From assembly GCA_025642075.2 (NCBI GenBank), contig JAODUO010001665.1, forward strand, positions 48,501-112,500: DNA of 64,000 nt. Direction: 5' to 3'. The position numbers and the translations under genes were made by a program. Under the pieces are notes generated by a model. The model was not told where the DNA came from and searched no databases. It saw only the letters and a list, made by a program, of their open reading frames with translations. Source of the DNA: Ridgeia piscesae. Its lineage: Eukaryota; Annelida; Polychaeta; Sabellida; Siboglinidae. Shown in pieces: positions 42,150 to 55,689 of the stretch (position 1 is the first letter of the stretch; every line of letters starts with the position of its first letter).

Positions 42150-44180
42150 GAGTATTCATTTCGATCTGAAATTCGGGATCGCTGTGTTTTTGTTAGGGGG
42201 AAATGTAAGCTATTCGCGCGGTGGCGAAGTGACAAGACGTTAACTCGCTGGTGAAGTGTCTTCATTTCGGCGACTCAGGCAGAGAGTAACGTACAAATAG
42301 GTGTGATATAATGTGATGTGAACGCGACCCGGTTGTTGCGTAGACTTACGCGTGACGGTGTGAATAGTAATTGTTGTCTCATAAGTGTTGTATTGTGTGC
42401 GTGCGTGCGTGCGTGCGTGCGTGCGTGTGCGTTACGGGTTGCGCACGTGTCGGGTGTCTGGGGAGAGAGTCAGTCAACTGCATCCCTTGAGGCTCGGTAG
42501 CAGCCGACATAAGGCTTTCCAAAAACTTGCACCCAGCCGTCGCTCAACTAATGTCATCGGAAAACGGGAGATGCTCTTCAGAATTTGGTCACGTTCTCTA
42601 ATGTATAAATACTAGTGCAGGCACATTCTGGTGGTCTGGCGGCACGTCCTTCAGCTCCCCAGATTTTGCGTGCGTTGGAGGTGCTTGGGAACCGCCCTCA
42701 GGCGAATGCAGCTGATTGTCTCTGGAGGGACGGACAGTTGAGGAGTTCTGGGTCGAAAAGACACCCCAAAAACGAACCATTCCACGGGTCTGTATTCGCC
42801 CAGCAGAGTTGCCATAACAATGGTCACTTTCATGCAAGCGCAGGGGTTGGACACATGTTGATTACTAAACTGGTGGTTCCACAACTTATAATTGCCAATC
42901 AATTCGGTTATGCAACCGTTTTTTTATTTATGTCATAAGTAAGTACCTGTCATTGTTGTACCACTTAATTTACTCTTCAAATTGCTTAGTTGTGCCTATA
43001 GCGTCTATTCCTCGTAAGCATCGATAACGAAAACAGTTATAGCTAGGGCAGAAATTCAACGAAACTGCGAGACATTTACATTGTTTACCATAGCCTCTTC
43101 TCCTTGGATTTACCCCGCGAATTACCGTGTCCTTTGCGAAGCAAAGTGCCGCGGGATAATCTATGCGATGTTGTTTTGTGTTTGCGATAAAGCTGCCATT
43201 TTGCCCGTGCGTCGCGTCTCGTGTAACATTCCCCCGGGCCTCTTCTGACCGTTCAAGCGTGACTGGTGGCCCGAGGTGGAGTGGGCGGAATGTCGGCAAC
43301 TGCCCCAGGTTTCATGGTCACGCTCCATTGGTCAGGCGTGCGTCATGCGGTGCCAGTTACGATCTTTGCGTGTCGGAGTCGGCGTTTCGCGCGGGCTGCG
43401 TAGCTTCAAACGAGTGTCACTTTTTCGAGTCGTTAAGCGTCGCTTACGTAATGCGATATGTGGGCCACTGGAACGCATGCGTACGATAAGGAACAAAAAT
43501 TATCGCCAATCAACTTTAAAGTGCATGTTGCTGGGTGCATCATCTCGAGTGCGTCGTTTATCGCCCTAAACGACGCACCATATGGGAGGGAGGGAGTGAG
43601 AGGGAACATTTGGCTATGTTGCTCTCCGTGCGTCTACGATGCACCGAGTCGGACATCGTCACCGGTGGTTGTTGTTGTTGGTGGTGGTGGTGGTGGTGGT
43701 CATGTTGTATAACCAATCAGTCGTAGAAAGTCGGAAGAAAGAGCACGCCGTTATATTTTCGAAATCCCCCATTGGTTACAAACTGGACGTTAACGTTACG
43801 TATACATATTTTGTGCGATAGTTCCGGAAAAAAACATGCTCTGATTTACGTCACAACAAATGTTCGGCTTCGGGAAACCATGTTCTGTGTCTGTATGTAT
43901 CTTGCGTTCCTGGGAAGGCGGGCGTTATTGCTAGTTTGTAATCATAGAGTATTAGTAAACAGTAAGCAGATGTGAAGGCCTTACAAATTATGTCTAGTGT
44001 TGATGATAACCTAGTATCATACCGTAGCAGTCGTACCGTCGTCATTGTAGTAAGTTGAGTAGTAGTAGTAGTTGTTGTTTTTGTTATAGTAATCCTGCGG
44101 TATAGTAGTGTTAAAATAATATTGTAGTAGTTGCTTTTATTGAATAATCCAGATAGTGGTGATGGCAATAGTCTTACCAA
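42150..44180. other. CpG-rich intergenic block
   Basis: Many CG dinucleotides, short overlapping open frames on both strands with no recognisable domain, a GTGC tract (42,396-42,428) and a GTT/GGT tract (43,668-43,702). Possibly regulatory, but I see no promoter motif I can defend. Confidence 0.35.
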
Positions 44181-44236
<56 letters not shown>

Positions 44237-44250
44237 ACTACTACTACTAT

Positions 44251-44330
<80 letters not shown>

Positions 44331-44473
44331 TACTACTACTACTACTACTACTATATATATTATATATTAACTACTACTACTACTACTATTATACTATATT
44401 ATTATATATATATTATTTAATTATTAATTAATTATTATATATATATATATTTTTTATATTACTAATATATCTA

Positions 44474-44504
<31 letters not shown>

Positions 44505-44505
44505 G
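44181..44505 (+). repeat. ACT trinucleotide repeat and AT-rich tail
   Basis: (ACT)n with a few interruptions to 44,354, then tatata/attatt low complexity, then another short (CTA) run at 44,473-44,503. Confidence 0.97.
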
Positions 44506-44509
44506 TTGA

Positions 44510-46040
44510 TGTTGTTGTTGTTTGATGTAACCGAGGCCACTGATAAACAACATGGTCACAAATATGTCCGTAATCAACTCTACACGTCACGTAGCACGCA
44601 GGTGCATCGAGACAATGTCGTAGCTAAAAACGGAAATAATTGCGTTCAGTCTTCACCGCAGAAACCAACCATAACCGGCGACCTGGGCCTCGCATGCACC
44701 CGGATAGCTAGGTGACCGGGGTCGGCCAAATGGGAACGTCGCCTAACCTGTCCCATTGTGTACGTCGTTGTACACGACTTGGGCCGTCAGAAATTGAATA
44801 CAACGCGGTTTCGGCGAACACTAAGCTGCGGTTTTTTGGCTATCGCAAATCTCGCCATTACGACACTTCGCCCGCAGGACGTTTTTGTTGTAGGCGTGCT
44901 CGGAATGCGCGTGAGACGAACGGGCAGTGGTCATTCTCTTGTTGTATGCAGTGGGTGTTTGCATACGCAGTCTATGACCGACCAGGTGATTGCGTGCGTC
45001 TGTTGGCGACGCTGCAAATTCATACGACGGCGCTGTGACAATATTTCGACAGTTATACCTACTACCACGTTGACGTCATCCATGATTCGATATAGGCTTA
45101 TGTAACACCGGCATTGGGCTGCTTTGTACACGACACGCCTACCAATAATATCACCGTTCGCTGACGTCACTCGGTTGGACGTTTAGTGTTTGTCTTCAAC
45201 GGACATCGCCACTGGACGATGTCAGACCGTGATTGTCCGGAGATGAGGCGATAAGAGCGCCCCAAGCGGGGAGTACGAGAATCACCCCAGTGCGTTGACT
45301 TCGGCGTGTTGAGTGTTCGCGACTGAGGCTGGACGTTGGGCGAATGTCAGTTGGACTAGTTGAACGCACTTGACGGTTCCACATGGGTTGTTAGCTGGAG
45401 TAGGCTACCGACGTCCTGAGTCACACAACTACACACGCAGTACTTGGAATAAACGGCAGGCCTTAATGCGGTATTGATTCAAGCTGACGACCAAGTGTTA
45501 TTGTGTTAATGGTAAGTGCGCGATTTGTTTTTAATCCGGCGCATTGTATGTGATTGTTGGTGTCAACGCTGGTTTGCGTGTGCGCGCGCGCTTACACACA
45601 CACACGCGCTCTCTCAGTTACTTTTTTCATATTAAATCAACACGTGATTGTCAATAGTAATAGGACAGTCCTCGTGATCAAAGCGTCTTTCATTTGATGT
45701 GTTGAAAGTAGAGTCTACATACACACGTTATTTATAACTGATTGTCTTTTTCTTATATGTTACCATATTAATCGTGATTGCTTATGTTTTACTGTATACT
45801 GTGTTTATTTCAGAAGTAGAACTAGATAAATATCTGAAGATAAACCATTCAGTCTTGTTACCATTATTCCTCGACTGTTGGCCTACAACAAGACGGGTAA
45901 CATGTCGATCGATGTAATATACACGTGTTATCAAGTTTGCACATATCTACTTGCCGAAGACAATCTTATCACAACGCAACACAAGCGAGAACAGTAAACC
46001 GGATTTACTCTTGTAGCTGCGTGTGAGTGCGTGATATTAA
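44510..46040. other. CpG-rich intergenic block with a strong donor-like site
   Basis: No coding domain recognised. At 45,511/45,512 the sequence taatg/GTAAGTGCG is a good 5' splice site at the end of a CpG-rich stretch, so a non-coding first exon ending there is possible. Confidence 0.25.
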
Positions 46041-46056
46041 CGGAAGCTAGTAGATA

Positions 46057-46057
46057 T

Positions 46058-46125
<68 letters not shown>
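46057..46125. repeat. AT microsatellite
   Basis: Uninterrupted AT of about 68 bases. Confidence 0.97.
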
Positions 46126-46127
<2 letters not shown>

Positions 46128-46261
46128 CTACTTTCACAGATATCCGCTGACCACGGCTGTATGTCCGGTACCACTGGTCGGTCACGTCACCGGCAGTAAA
46201 ATTCCGTTGCCATGTACTGAGTGGGTGTGCGCACGCGCATGCGTGTATGTGCGTGAGAGAA

Positions 46262-46432
46262 CGGGAGGGAGGGAGGGAGGGAGGGAGGGAGGGAGGGAGG
46301 GAGGGAGGGAGGGAGGGAGGGAGGGAGGGAGGGAGGGAGGGAGGGAGGGAGGGAGGGAGGGAGGGAGGAGGGAGGGAGGGAGGGAGGGAGGGAGGGAGGA
46401 GGGAGGGAGGGAGGGAGGGAGGGAGGGAGGGG
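46262..46432 (+). repeat. GGGA tetranucleotide repeat
   Basis: About 42 units of GGGA, with two points where one unit is shortened by a base. Pure purine on the + strand. Confidence 0.98.
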
Positions 46433-46529
46433 CAGAGAAAGCCAAAAATAATTCATGACGGAATAAAATAACGATTTTAGTAAACAAACTATACTTTATG
46501 GTAGTCATTGCGGTATTGTGTGAGTAAGA

Positions 46530-46614
46530 GAGAGGGGGGGGTGAATGGATAGGAGAGAGAAAGGGAAAGGGATAATGGATAGCCGGAGTAGGGAGGGGGA
46601 AGAGGAGAGAGGGA

Positions 46615-46658
<44 letters not shown>

Positions 46659-46692
46659 AGAGGGAGAGAAAGGGAGAGAGAGAGAGAGAGCA
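46530..46692 (+). repeat. GA-rich purine tract
   Basis: agagag and gggaga low complexity continuing the purine bias of the preceding GGGA array; the sequence between them (46,433-46,529) is ordinary. Confidence 0.95.
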
Positions 46693-46699
46693 ATCAGGT

Positions 46700-49600
46700 C
46701 CCGATAAAACCGGGTGGAGGGGTTGAAATGTGACTCAGATTGCGGGATACAGGTTCGGCGTAGGATCTAGTTGCGGAATGAAACTGCTGTGCGACACGAC
46801 ACGGTCAGAGGTGGCATGTGTTCATTAGTTCACTGTGTGCAGTAATGTTTGGTCCATTCAGCAGCGTCTGTCTTAAGTCGAATATTGACCTTCCCATTTT
46901 ACTATTTCTAATCGTTCCACACAACCTTTCCTTGTGTGGTGAGCCATGTTCAAGGTTCCCTTCTGCCCGAATCATGTTCCTTGCGGGGTGTACATATCCC
47001 GCCAATTACCTCCAGTCCCCGTTGACAAAGCATTGGTGATACGGTTTCCTTGTTGTACGGGTGTAGATTCCAGCTCCCGTGATGTATGCAGTGCTGTGCG
47101 TTGGTCGTTCATCGGGGCCCAATCCGTTGTTGGCGGAAGTTGATACGTATGATAGGGCCATGATATCGCATAGGTGACAATGGGTATCGCCCGGTAGCCA
47201 CGCTTCGTTGTCCTTGTCTCGCCAACTCCTGACAGACTCACATAGACCTAAAACAAACCGCGCACCTGAGACTAATGTAAAGATGTGTATAAAGACCTAC
47301 GTCACTACTGGCAGTAATGTACTTCACTGCCGACTGAACTTGGCGTATCGTAATAAGTGTAAGTAAATCATTGTGTAATAAATCAGTTAATTACAAACAT
47401 GACGTTATGATTTCTTGAATAAATATCCATATTATATATAATATGCATATTTATTCAATTATATAATGGTTATAGTTGGAAGTCCACTGTTGCTCCAATA
47501 GCTGCAATCAGCAAAGTAATACCATCAATAAAGTGTGCAAAGACATTTGACTTTAAATAACACCCGTTTTAATACACAGAGATCTATCTTTCTTGTAATC
47601 GACATGTCATATGTTTCATCCACGTCACTGAAACTGGCTAGTCATTTTCAATGATATTACCAACGGGGATTCCCGTCATAGACGTTTTATCTGAAGGTAG
47701 TTCAAATATTTCAAACACCGCTTTTCACCGTATCCATGTTGCTTATACCAATTACGAAACAAAAGAACGCCGATTTTCTTTCGTGGATACGTCAAATCGA
47801 GGCTGACACGTCAGTTATCTGCGACTGACAGATCTACACGAGCAAGAAGATCAGTCTGTCACCAGGTGTCGTAACGCTCTACCAGACAACGGATAGCCGC
47901 CTTGATGAATCACACAGCCACGGCTGAAAACACGATGTCACACATCTGTCGCGATGCGACAACGGATGTCCACTTTCGCCCGTGTTTCTTCGGCTTTGTG
48001 TTCACGACACTCGCCGCTATGGGGTGATTCCGCGCCGAATCTTATCTGTCGACCGACAGACGCACCCCGAAACCACAGCTCTCGGCGAGCGATGCACAGA
48101 TCCGATCGTTCGAATACTTGCCGGTCGTCGACTGATTAGGAATTTCCGGTGACTGGTTTTGGACGTTCACCGATCAGATTGCACCCGCAGGCTTTATCGT
48201 TACGGGTGTAGATAATTAAGAGAGAGTATCATATGCTTAACCATGGACGACTTCGACAAATACAGGGCGTTGAGCCAATTACGCTAACCCTTGTTGGGTT
48301 TCTATATTTCGCACGAGTTTTACTTAGCCTAGATACGATATGTGCTTTGTTGCTTGTCGCGTCTTTTGTGGTCATGTCCCATCGCAAGTGCTTGCAACAA
48401 TTACATCGTATTTCCTCCTAGCCAATATGCTCGACCATCGAGGATTACGATTATCTACCGGCCTCTTTTTCCTCAATTAACCACACCTATTTAATTATGA
48501 AACCTTTGGGAATAGGGGCGAAAATGGTCTGAACAGCGAATGAAATTGTCGAATTATTGAACTATTTCCCTATGCTTTTCCATATACTAAATAGGTAGCG
48601 ACTGTCACGTTGGGTGACCTTAACTGTTTATGCTTAACTGTATAAATACTTTAGTACTGTCCCACGTGACCTTAATTGCGAGGTGGCTGCATTAACGAGG
48701 TTACCGTAATGCGCGGTTCGATTGCACTTTGCATTTGTGAACACTGGGTTATGGAGACATGCGCTATGAGCGATACTTTGAGACTTGATAAGGCTATTTA
48801 TTATGTTTGATTTTCCTTATATCCGCGGATAGATAAAATTGCTTATGCAACCAAGAACGGGGACGTTTTAATCTGTTTCTGTTTTTCGCGTCGCAATGTC
48901 AATAAAGACCGTACATCAGCCCTGTTGCTTCATATGTGCCCAATAACGACATCTGTACAGAGCACGATGTTCAGAAGACCATTTTCACTAGCATTGTTCA
49001 GAGGTCTTTAAATTAAATTTTGATCGTTAACAGTCATCTTGAATACCTGAAAACTGTCAACACGATAACGCCCCAGTGGTACATTGTCGCCGGTTTGTCA
49101 TGGAAACAGTGTCCTCGGTAATATAACAATGGACAGTTGCGTTTTGAAAACACTCATTTAATGCAACAACATATTTGATTTACGGATACATTTTCATTAA
49201 GAGCTCCTTATCTGAGTGAACAGTCCCCACATGTCTTTATGGTCAGCTTTCAAGAGACGACGGCTCCTCGTGAGCAGTAGAGACGTGGCTTACGTCCCCG
49301 AATGTTGGTGTTTGCGAGCTGCATATCCACTAGTCTAGTGTTCTCATTTACATCGGCGTCAGAACCGTTTAGAGGTGACGTGGTCTGACAATTATGACAG
49401 ACGATTCCCGCGTCAAACATCGCAATATCAGCGCAGATACAGTTATCTCGCTGTCGGATTCAATAACATCCGTGTCGGTCCTTTGTTAATGGGCAGCGTC
49501 TTTTGTGTGTCGCTTTCACTAAAACGTATCGGCCTTCCTTTGTGGCGACGCTATCGCGTCAATACGTTATGTACGTTGTCGCCGATATGTCCAGGGCTTC

Positions 49601-50240
49601 CAATCTCGGTATCAGAATGCTGGTATCTGACACGAGACGGCTGCACGTGGGGAACATTAGCTATTAATTACCTTTGGCCTATTGAATAACGCGCGGTTTC
49701 AATGCAGGCGTTTCTTGGAGTCATGTAAGTTTTGGCAATGTTCTTTACATGCAGTCGACCCTGTCACACGCTCAAAGAAAGGACCTCCGGCATTGGGGCA
49801 ACAGGGGTTGTTTTATCTGTTAACATGTCAACTTAGCATACTTACCTAGTTAACACAGCTCGCGAAACACTGCATAAGTTAGATGTTTCGTGCACGCTAT
49901 AGAGTTCGTTCAAAATGGAGCTTATTTTGATAACAACTTTAATAGGACCGCGTCGCAACCACAATAACAGTTGCAAGTTAAGGATTTTTACGTTAATTTA
50001 GACTCTTGTCGTACCATTATCGACATGCATTAGTTAGTGATCTACGATGCAAATCTACGATGCAAAATTAATATTGTCGGGGACATAACAAGGGTTGATG
50101 GATACCGGTACATTTGGACGGTTTGGAATAGAATGATTTATTGACACGTTCCTTAATAGGGGCTGATGTCAGGGTTTGAGACGAGTTTTGCAGTGTGCTG
50201 TGCAGTTTGCAGTACAGTGTATTGGTATACTGGTGTTACA
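46700..50240. other. Intergenic, no gene recognised
   Basis: Patches of high CpG (47,780-48,180 and 49,230-49,660) alternate with AT-rich sequence. Short open frames have no features I recognise. A 44-base near-perfect palindrome lies at 47,415-47,458. Confidence 0.35.
47415..47458. repeat. Near-perfect 44-base palindrome
   Basis: The arms ttgaataaatat and atatttattcaa flank the self-complementary atattatatataatat; only one base pair (c with c in cc/gc) fails to match. Confidence 0.85.
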
Positions 50241-50248
50241 TACACACT

Positions 50249-50368
50249 GGGGTCAGTTTTATGAACTGACGTAATTTTACGCGCAACTAGGCAGTCCACT
50301 GGTCGTAGCTAACAGCGGCTAGTCGTAGCTTACGGCCGGGTTCAGTATACGCTTCATAAAATTGGCCC
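50249..50368. mobile_element. Short MITE-like element
   Basis: The ends gggtcagttttatgaa and ttcataaaattggccc are inverted repeats with one mismatch, around a ~85-base centre containing gtcgtagctaacagc and gtcgtagcttacggc. Total about 120 bases; non-coding. Confidence 0.6.
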
Positions 50369-50845
50369 TTGCATAGTTTGTTTGAACTGGCGTGTTCTCC
50401 AAAAAGTGAAAACCAAGTTAAGCTTCACGGTTACGAGGTACATTATTGCAAAAGCTGAGAGTGGTTGTGTAGGAATTTCAAGGTTGCTGTTGACTGCTTA
50501 CTTTGGCTTGTGTCCACTCCGATTAGGGTCACAGCCAGCGGACTGAGTTATGGGTCTAATGTTCAATTTTGGACACTGGCTGTAATCGCAAACGAGTGAA
50601 TGCAATTGTATCGAATCTGGCGATATATTCATGTGGATTTATATAAGAAATATCGTGATATGTACCTTTGTGAGATGCACAGGACATGTACAAAGATTGG
50701 GACAAAACAGAGTGTCACAAAGGGCGTGGGAAGTACAAGTAAGAGGGAGGCAGACGACGGAGAGGAAGACCCAGGCTGATATGTAACGACAGTATAAGGA
50801 AACCCTGGGGACTGGCGCCAACAGTCATGAATGATAGCATTGGAA

Positions 50846-50848
<3 letters not shown>

Positions 50849-50907
<59 letters not shown>

Positions 50908-50957
50908 ATATATGTATATTATATATATATATAATATTATATATATATACATATATA

Positions 50958-50995
<38 letters not shown>

Positions 50996-51122
50996 TATAT
51001 ATATAATGTTATATATATACATATATATATATATATATAATTGTATATTATATATACATATAATATTATATATATATATGCATATGTATATATATATATA
51101 TATATATAATGTATATATATAC
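50849..51122. repeat. AT microsatellite complex
   Basis: About 270 bases of AT with periodic tatgtatat and aatattata interruptions, followed by a short GTGC tract to 51,165. Confidence 0.97.
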
Positions 51123-51169
51123 ACGCATTTACGTGTGTGTGGGTGAGTGTGCGTGCGTGCGTGTGTGAA

Positions 51170-52185
51170 CAGAAATGTAGAAGAAGCTACCGAGTACGGA
51201 GTGATTTGGACCCCAGCTCGCAATGCAGCACAACTCAAGATATATTTGTTTGAGGCCGTATTCCCATTTCCCGCCCTACCAGTGACCACTCTTGCGTATC
51301 CCATTCATCATTACGCTTAATGTTTCCTGTTGCGCCTCTGAGCTCGATTTTTTCAGATACATGCGCTATTATAGAAGTATTATCATCATCATCATCAAAT
51401 ACATCCAACATGCATCATTCTTCACAAGCGCATTGTCTTTTGCTAACGTCCGTATTATGTGACGTCACAGTTTCGTAGACATCGTCATAGTTCTGTGACG
51501 TCACCACTAAGCAAGTACTACAGGACTGCGCCTGAACCAAGTTGGTCATTAAAGGCATAGTACTGTGTGTACTTATACAATTACATGGACATCAAAGGAA
51601 GACGGCGCTACATACTGATATGATGTTGTGTTCTCGGAGGTACGTCGCATGGATTACCTTATCAGTGACTCGTGTGCAATGGCGACTCGACGTAACGACG
51701 ACGTAATATTCAATGGCGCCAAAACATTAAGGAGGAGTATTTGATTTGACCAGCTCAGCACGCTCAGTTCGAGAACGTTATCCATGAAATGTTTTGAATA
51801 AAATATGGATATTTGGCTGCACGTCATCCACGATAACATTGTCGTTACGGACAAATTGCCTTAATGGGCGCCACGGATCGGTGGTTTGTACGCCAGGTAT
51901 TACAGAGTGTTTGCAGTCGCCCCGATCTTGCCTACATATCCCGCTAGGTGATCGGTTCGATTGTCCAATAAACGGACTTAGCGCAAACTGCACGAGGACG
52001 ATGAAACTGAGGCGTTTCAGCCTCTCTATATAATGTCGAGAAGAAAAGGATGGAGAGAGGGAAAGGGGGATTGAACCCGACATATCTGCAGTCCATGCGA
52101 ATCTGGTGGTTGAAAATGGAAGGGTCAGTCACATGATCCTAAAAGCGATTCTGATTGGTGGCTGCTTACCCACTGATCGGTGCAA
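51170..52185. other. Intergenic, nothing recognised
   Basis: A short (ATC) run at 51,382-51,396. The remainder has overlapping short open frames without recognisable domains. Confidence 0.35.
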
Positions 52186-52189
52186 ACTT

Positions 52190-52460
52190 CCGTGTTGCCC
52201 TATTTCACTACCCCTACTTAAACAGTTGCACTGGCTTCCGGTTATATATCGATTCAAGTTAAGTACTATTACATGACGTGCTCCCGCTACTCGACAACCA
52301 ATAATTTGTTTAGATAATCAGCTGCATTTATCAGATATCCCCAGGACCCGTCGACCATCCGTTTTCAACAAACGTTTGTTTCTAAAACTAAGCTCAGCAT
52401 TGACACATTTGCTTTCTCTGCGTGGCTTCCGTGAAACTTTGCCTGTGTAGAGAATAATGT
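52190..52460 (+). mobile_element. LINE C-terminal relic (LHWLPV motif)
   Basis: The + frame at ~52,223 reads QLHWLPVIYRFKLSTIT, the conserved end-of-thumb motif of CR1/L2-type reverse transcriptases. After one stop it continues LSDIPRTRRPSVFNKRL and LRGFRETLPV, in the order expected of such an element. Only the C-terminal end is left. Confidence 0.7.
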
Positions 52461-52464
52461 TGAC

Positions 52465-53204
52465 ACAACGGTTTTATCTGTGAATTACTTTAATATTGCT
52501 GCATGACATCTCCTAAACACACTACTGCATTCGTTTGTCACCTTAACAACTGTCTCTTATGTTTTTGTCCTAACGATAATCTTCTGAAACCATAATTTCA
52601 CCAAAATATTCGACTAAATGCACGCGTTCGGCGACCATTTTTACCATCGCTTGACGGAGCGTTTGCTAGGCAACCAGATCACATGATCGAAACGTCAATT
52701 ACGAGCAGTGTTACCACGAACCGATGACGTTGCATGGTAAACATGCTTATACGCGCGTTGTACGTAGGGTCGCTAGCGGTCTGCTCTCGCTTGGCGGAAC
52801 AAGTCTCTGGCCGACGCGGTAACCTCGCTTTATCGGGCGCGACTTTCGTGCTAACGATCGGCGATGGCGACCCGTGATTGCGGGTTCATCAGATAACGAC
52901 GACGTGATTATAGGGTCGACGGTTTCGGACGCCGGAGCGGTCTGGAGTCGGCCGGAGTGTCCCAACAAAGACCGGACGTTGCCGGCGATCACATGTTAGT
53001 TTCTTAAGTAGCCGTGTTCTCGACGCTTGTGAATGTGTTAATTTAATATGCGCAGTGCAAATGAGCGGGTTAGATACGTTTGTCAGATCAAGGAGTGCGG
53101 ATAGTGTTGGGGCTTCAATGTGTGAGCTACAGGAATGTCGAGGAGTTTGTGTGTGTGTGCGTTTGTGGTGCGTGTGTGTATGTTTTGTGGAGGGTGGGTG
53201 TATG

Positions 53205-53205
<1 letters not shown>
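52465..53205. other. CpG-rich block, no gene recognised
   Basis: From 52,610 to 53,000 CG dinucleotides are very frequent (gcgcgttgtacgtagggtcg and similar). It could be an unmethylated regulatory region. Open frames on the minus strand have no recognisable content. Confidence 0.3.
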
Positions 53206-53211
<6 letters not shown>

Positions 53212-53264
<53 letters not shown>

Positions 53265-53326
53265 TTTATATATATATATGTATATATATATTATATGTAT
53301 ATATATTATATGTATATATATATATA

Positions 53327-53388
<62 letters not shown>

Positions 53389-53390
53389 AG
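53212..53390. repeat. AT microsatellite complex
   Basis: AT tract with tattatatgtatat interruptions. Confidence 0.97.
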
Positions 53391-53442
53391 CCAGTGATCA
53401 TTCTACAATTTACGTGTCGTGTTCAAAACCAAATTGCTGTTG

Positions 53443-53765
53443 CGGAGCCACTGCAGTGGCGCAGTGGCGCAGTGGCTCAGTGGCGCAGTGGCGCAGTGGA
53501 TAGAGCATTGGATTCTTACTCGAGAAAACCCGACTTTGGATAAGTTAGTTCATTCTACACGTTGCTTTAGTTGATTAAGTAGTACGAATGAGTTCCTGAC
53601 TATACTGTTGGATGGTTGTGTTGGAAAAGTCTTCGCGTAGTATATGTCAAGGTCCTTCCCAGGAGAAGTCGAGATAAGTCAGCCAGACTAAGAGTGTTGT
53701 GAGCAGCCGTGAGAACTGGGTATTGAGTATACTGCGCTAAAGGCCTGTAAGAACTTAATATGTTC
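53443..53765 (+). mobile_element. tRNA-derived SINE, copy 1 with expanded box A
   Basis: A run of an 8-base unit (cagtggcg) from 53,450 to 53,500 leads into gcgcagtggatagagcattg, a box A-like start. The next segment resembles tRNA with a decayed box B (cccgactttgg). The body shares ttcattctacacgttgc, cctgactata and ttcccaggagaag with the copies at 61,700 and 56,160. Confidence 0.7.
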
Positions 53766-53769
53766 TTTT

Positions 53770-55008
53770 CTCCGAAACTGTTGTCTTTCTCCCGATATTC
53801 TGCCAAAAGCTCGTACCATTTCGAAGACAGTTTGACATTTGACGCGAGAGACCGGATATAGTTCTGTCAGGGATGCACTCGAACACATTTCTCCACCTGT
53901 GTTTCAAATGCTTGGAACTTACACAATGACTGTTACGAAACACGAACCCCGTGCTAATAGGAATACAGGTGTGATTCTGTTCATTGTAGAACAGCATTTG
54001 TCAAGACATCGTACCGGTGACGAGCAGTGTTACCCACCAGGTATATCACCAACAGGGAATATTATATATTACTTTGGATTGGCATCCAGTTTTATTGTCA
54101 GTACAACAACTAGAAATGTAACGGTGCGTGTGAACGTCAACTGCATGACCTCGAACTTGTTTCAACTTCAAACTAGTATACACCGTACGTCACCAAAACC
54201 ACCGCCACCTGGCTTGTTGTTAGCAGTCATAATATGTCACTCTTGATAAAGGCGGTCGAAACATCGACGATTCTATGAATTACATTATGTCAAAAGAAAC
54301 GTACTCCATAGAAAGCGGGTAAAAAATCGACCTTACGGACGCCGCATGAGAATCAGTAACCCCGCTTCAATCGCCAAGTGATTCGCGTGAAAGACCCGAC
54401 ACCCGCGGGTGAAGTAAGCAATTTGGCAGTGTACCAATCGACGTTGTGTCGGTGTTTATGTTGAGGGCATGTCACAGCTATAACCCCAAGGCATTGCCCC
54501 AGTAATCGTGGTTCCTTTCGAATGTCAAAAAGATTTGTCCGTCGCCTTTGCCGGTTACGCCTGCAGCCGCTTTCCATGCGGTGTACAGATCTGCGGCAGA
54601 ACACACCGTATGGAGCTGACTTTAAAAACCAGCTATTTCCGTTTTACAAACAAACGAGTTACCTGTCATACCATAACATTGTTGGCAGTCGAAAGAAATA
54701 GTTTGCTTTTGAACGCTAATTGTGGTAACTAGGGAAATAATAGTAATAGTGGTAAAACTTCTGTAGCGCTTTTACAAGTATATCGTCGAGCATAGGGTAG
54801 CAACATATAACATCATTATGCGTAATGATGGAGTGGCGTCGCTTAAGTCCAGATTTGAGTGAAATGGGGACAGGCAAGTGTCGCCATTGGAGTATGACTA
54901 GCTTGATGTAATAGTTATATGCGTAGGCCGAGCTATATAGTCACACTTCGGACATTCTCGATTTACGTCACTCGAATATTATGTATTGGTTTGTCAGTTG
55001 ATTATACA
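53770..55008. other. Intergenic, nothing recognised
   Basis: At 54,241-54,268 ttgataaaggcggtcgaaac resembles sequences at the ends of some retroelements; too short to classify. Confidence 0.35.
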
Positions 55009-55282
<274 letters not shown>

Positions 55283-55342
55283 AGTTTGTTTGTTTGTATT
55301 TGTCCGCCTGCTTCTTGCATGACTGTTTGCGTATGTGTATAC

Positions 55343-55346
<4 letters not shown>

Positions 55347-55409
<63 letters not shown>

Positions 55410-55435
55410 AGTATGTATGTATGTATGTATGTATG

Positions 55436-55466
<31 letters not shown>

Positions 55467-55541
55467 GCCTATGTATGATTGGTTATAATAATTTATACGT
55501 ATATATGTATGCATACGTGTATGTATGTATGTGTGTGTATG

Positions 55542-55574
<33 letters not shown>

Positions 55575-55620
55575 ACGTATGTATGTATGTATGCATGTGT
55601 GTATGTATGAATACATATCT
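55347..55620 (+). repeat. AT then GTAT repeats
   Basis: AT to 55,400, (GTAT)n to 55,465, then mixed gtatgtat, AT and tgtg tracts to ~55,610. Confidence 0.95.
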
Positions 55621-55689
55621 ATGCTTATTTGGGAGCATGTACCTTTCTAAATATGCCGATTTCAGTAACAATAAGGTATGCTATTTCTA

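Noticed and set aside
42970..45384. Several 60-115 codon ORFs on both strands in the CpG-rich block
   Set aside because: GC-rich DNA has few stops; these frames overlap each other, show no domain and no splice pattern.
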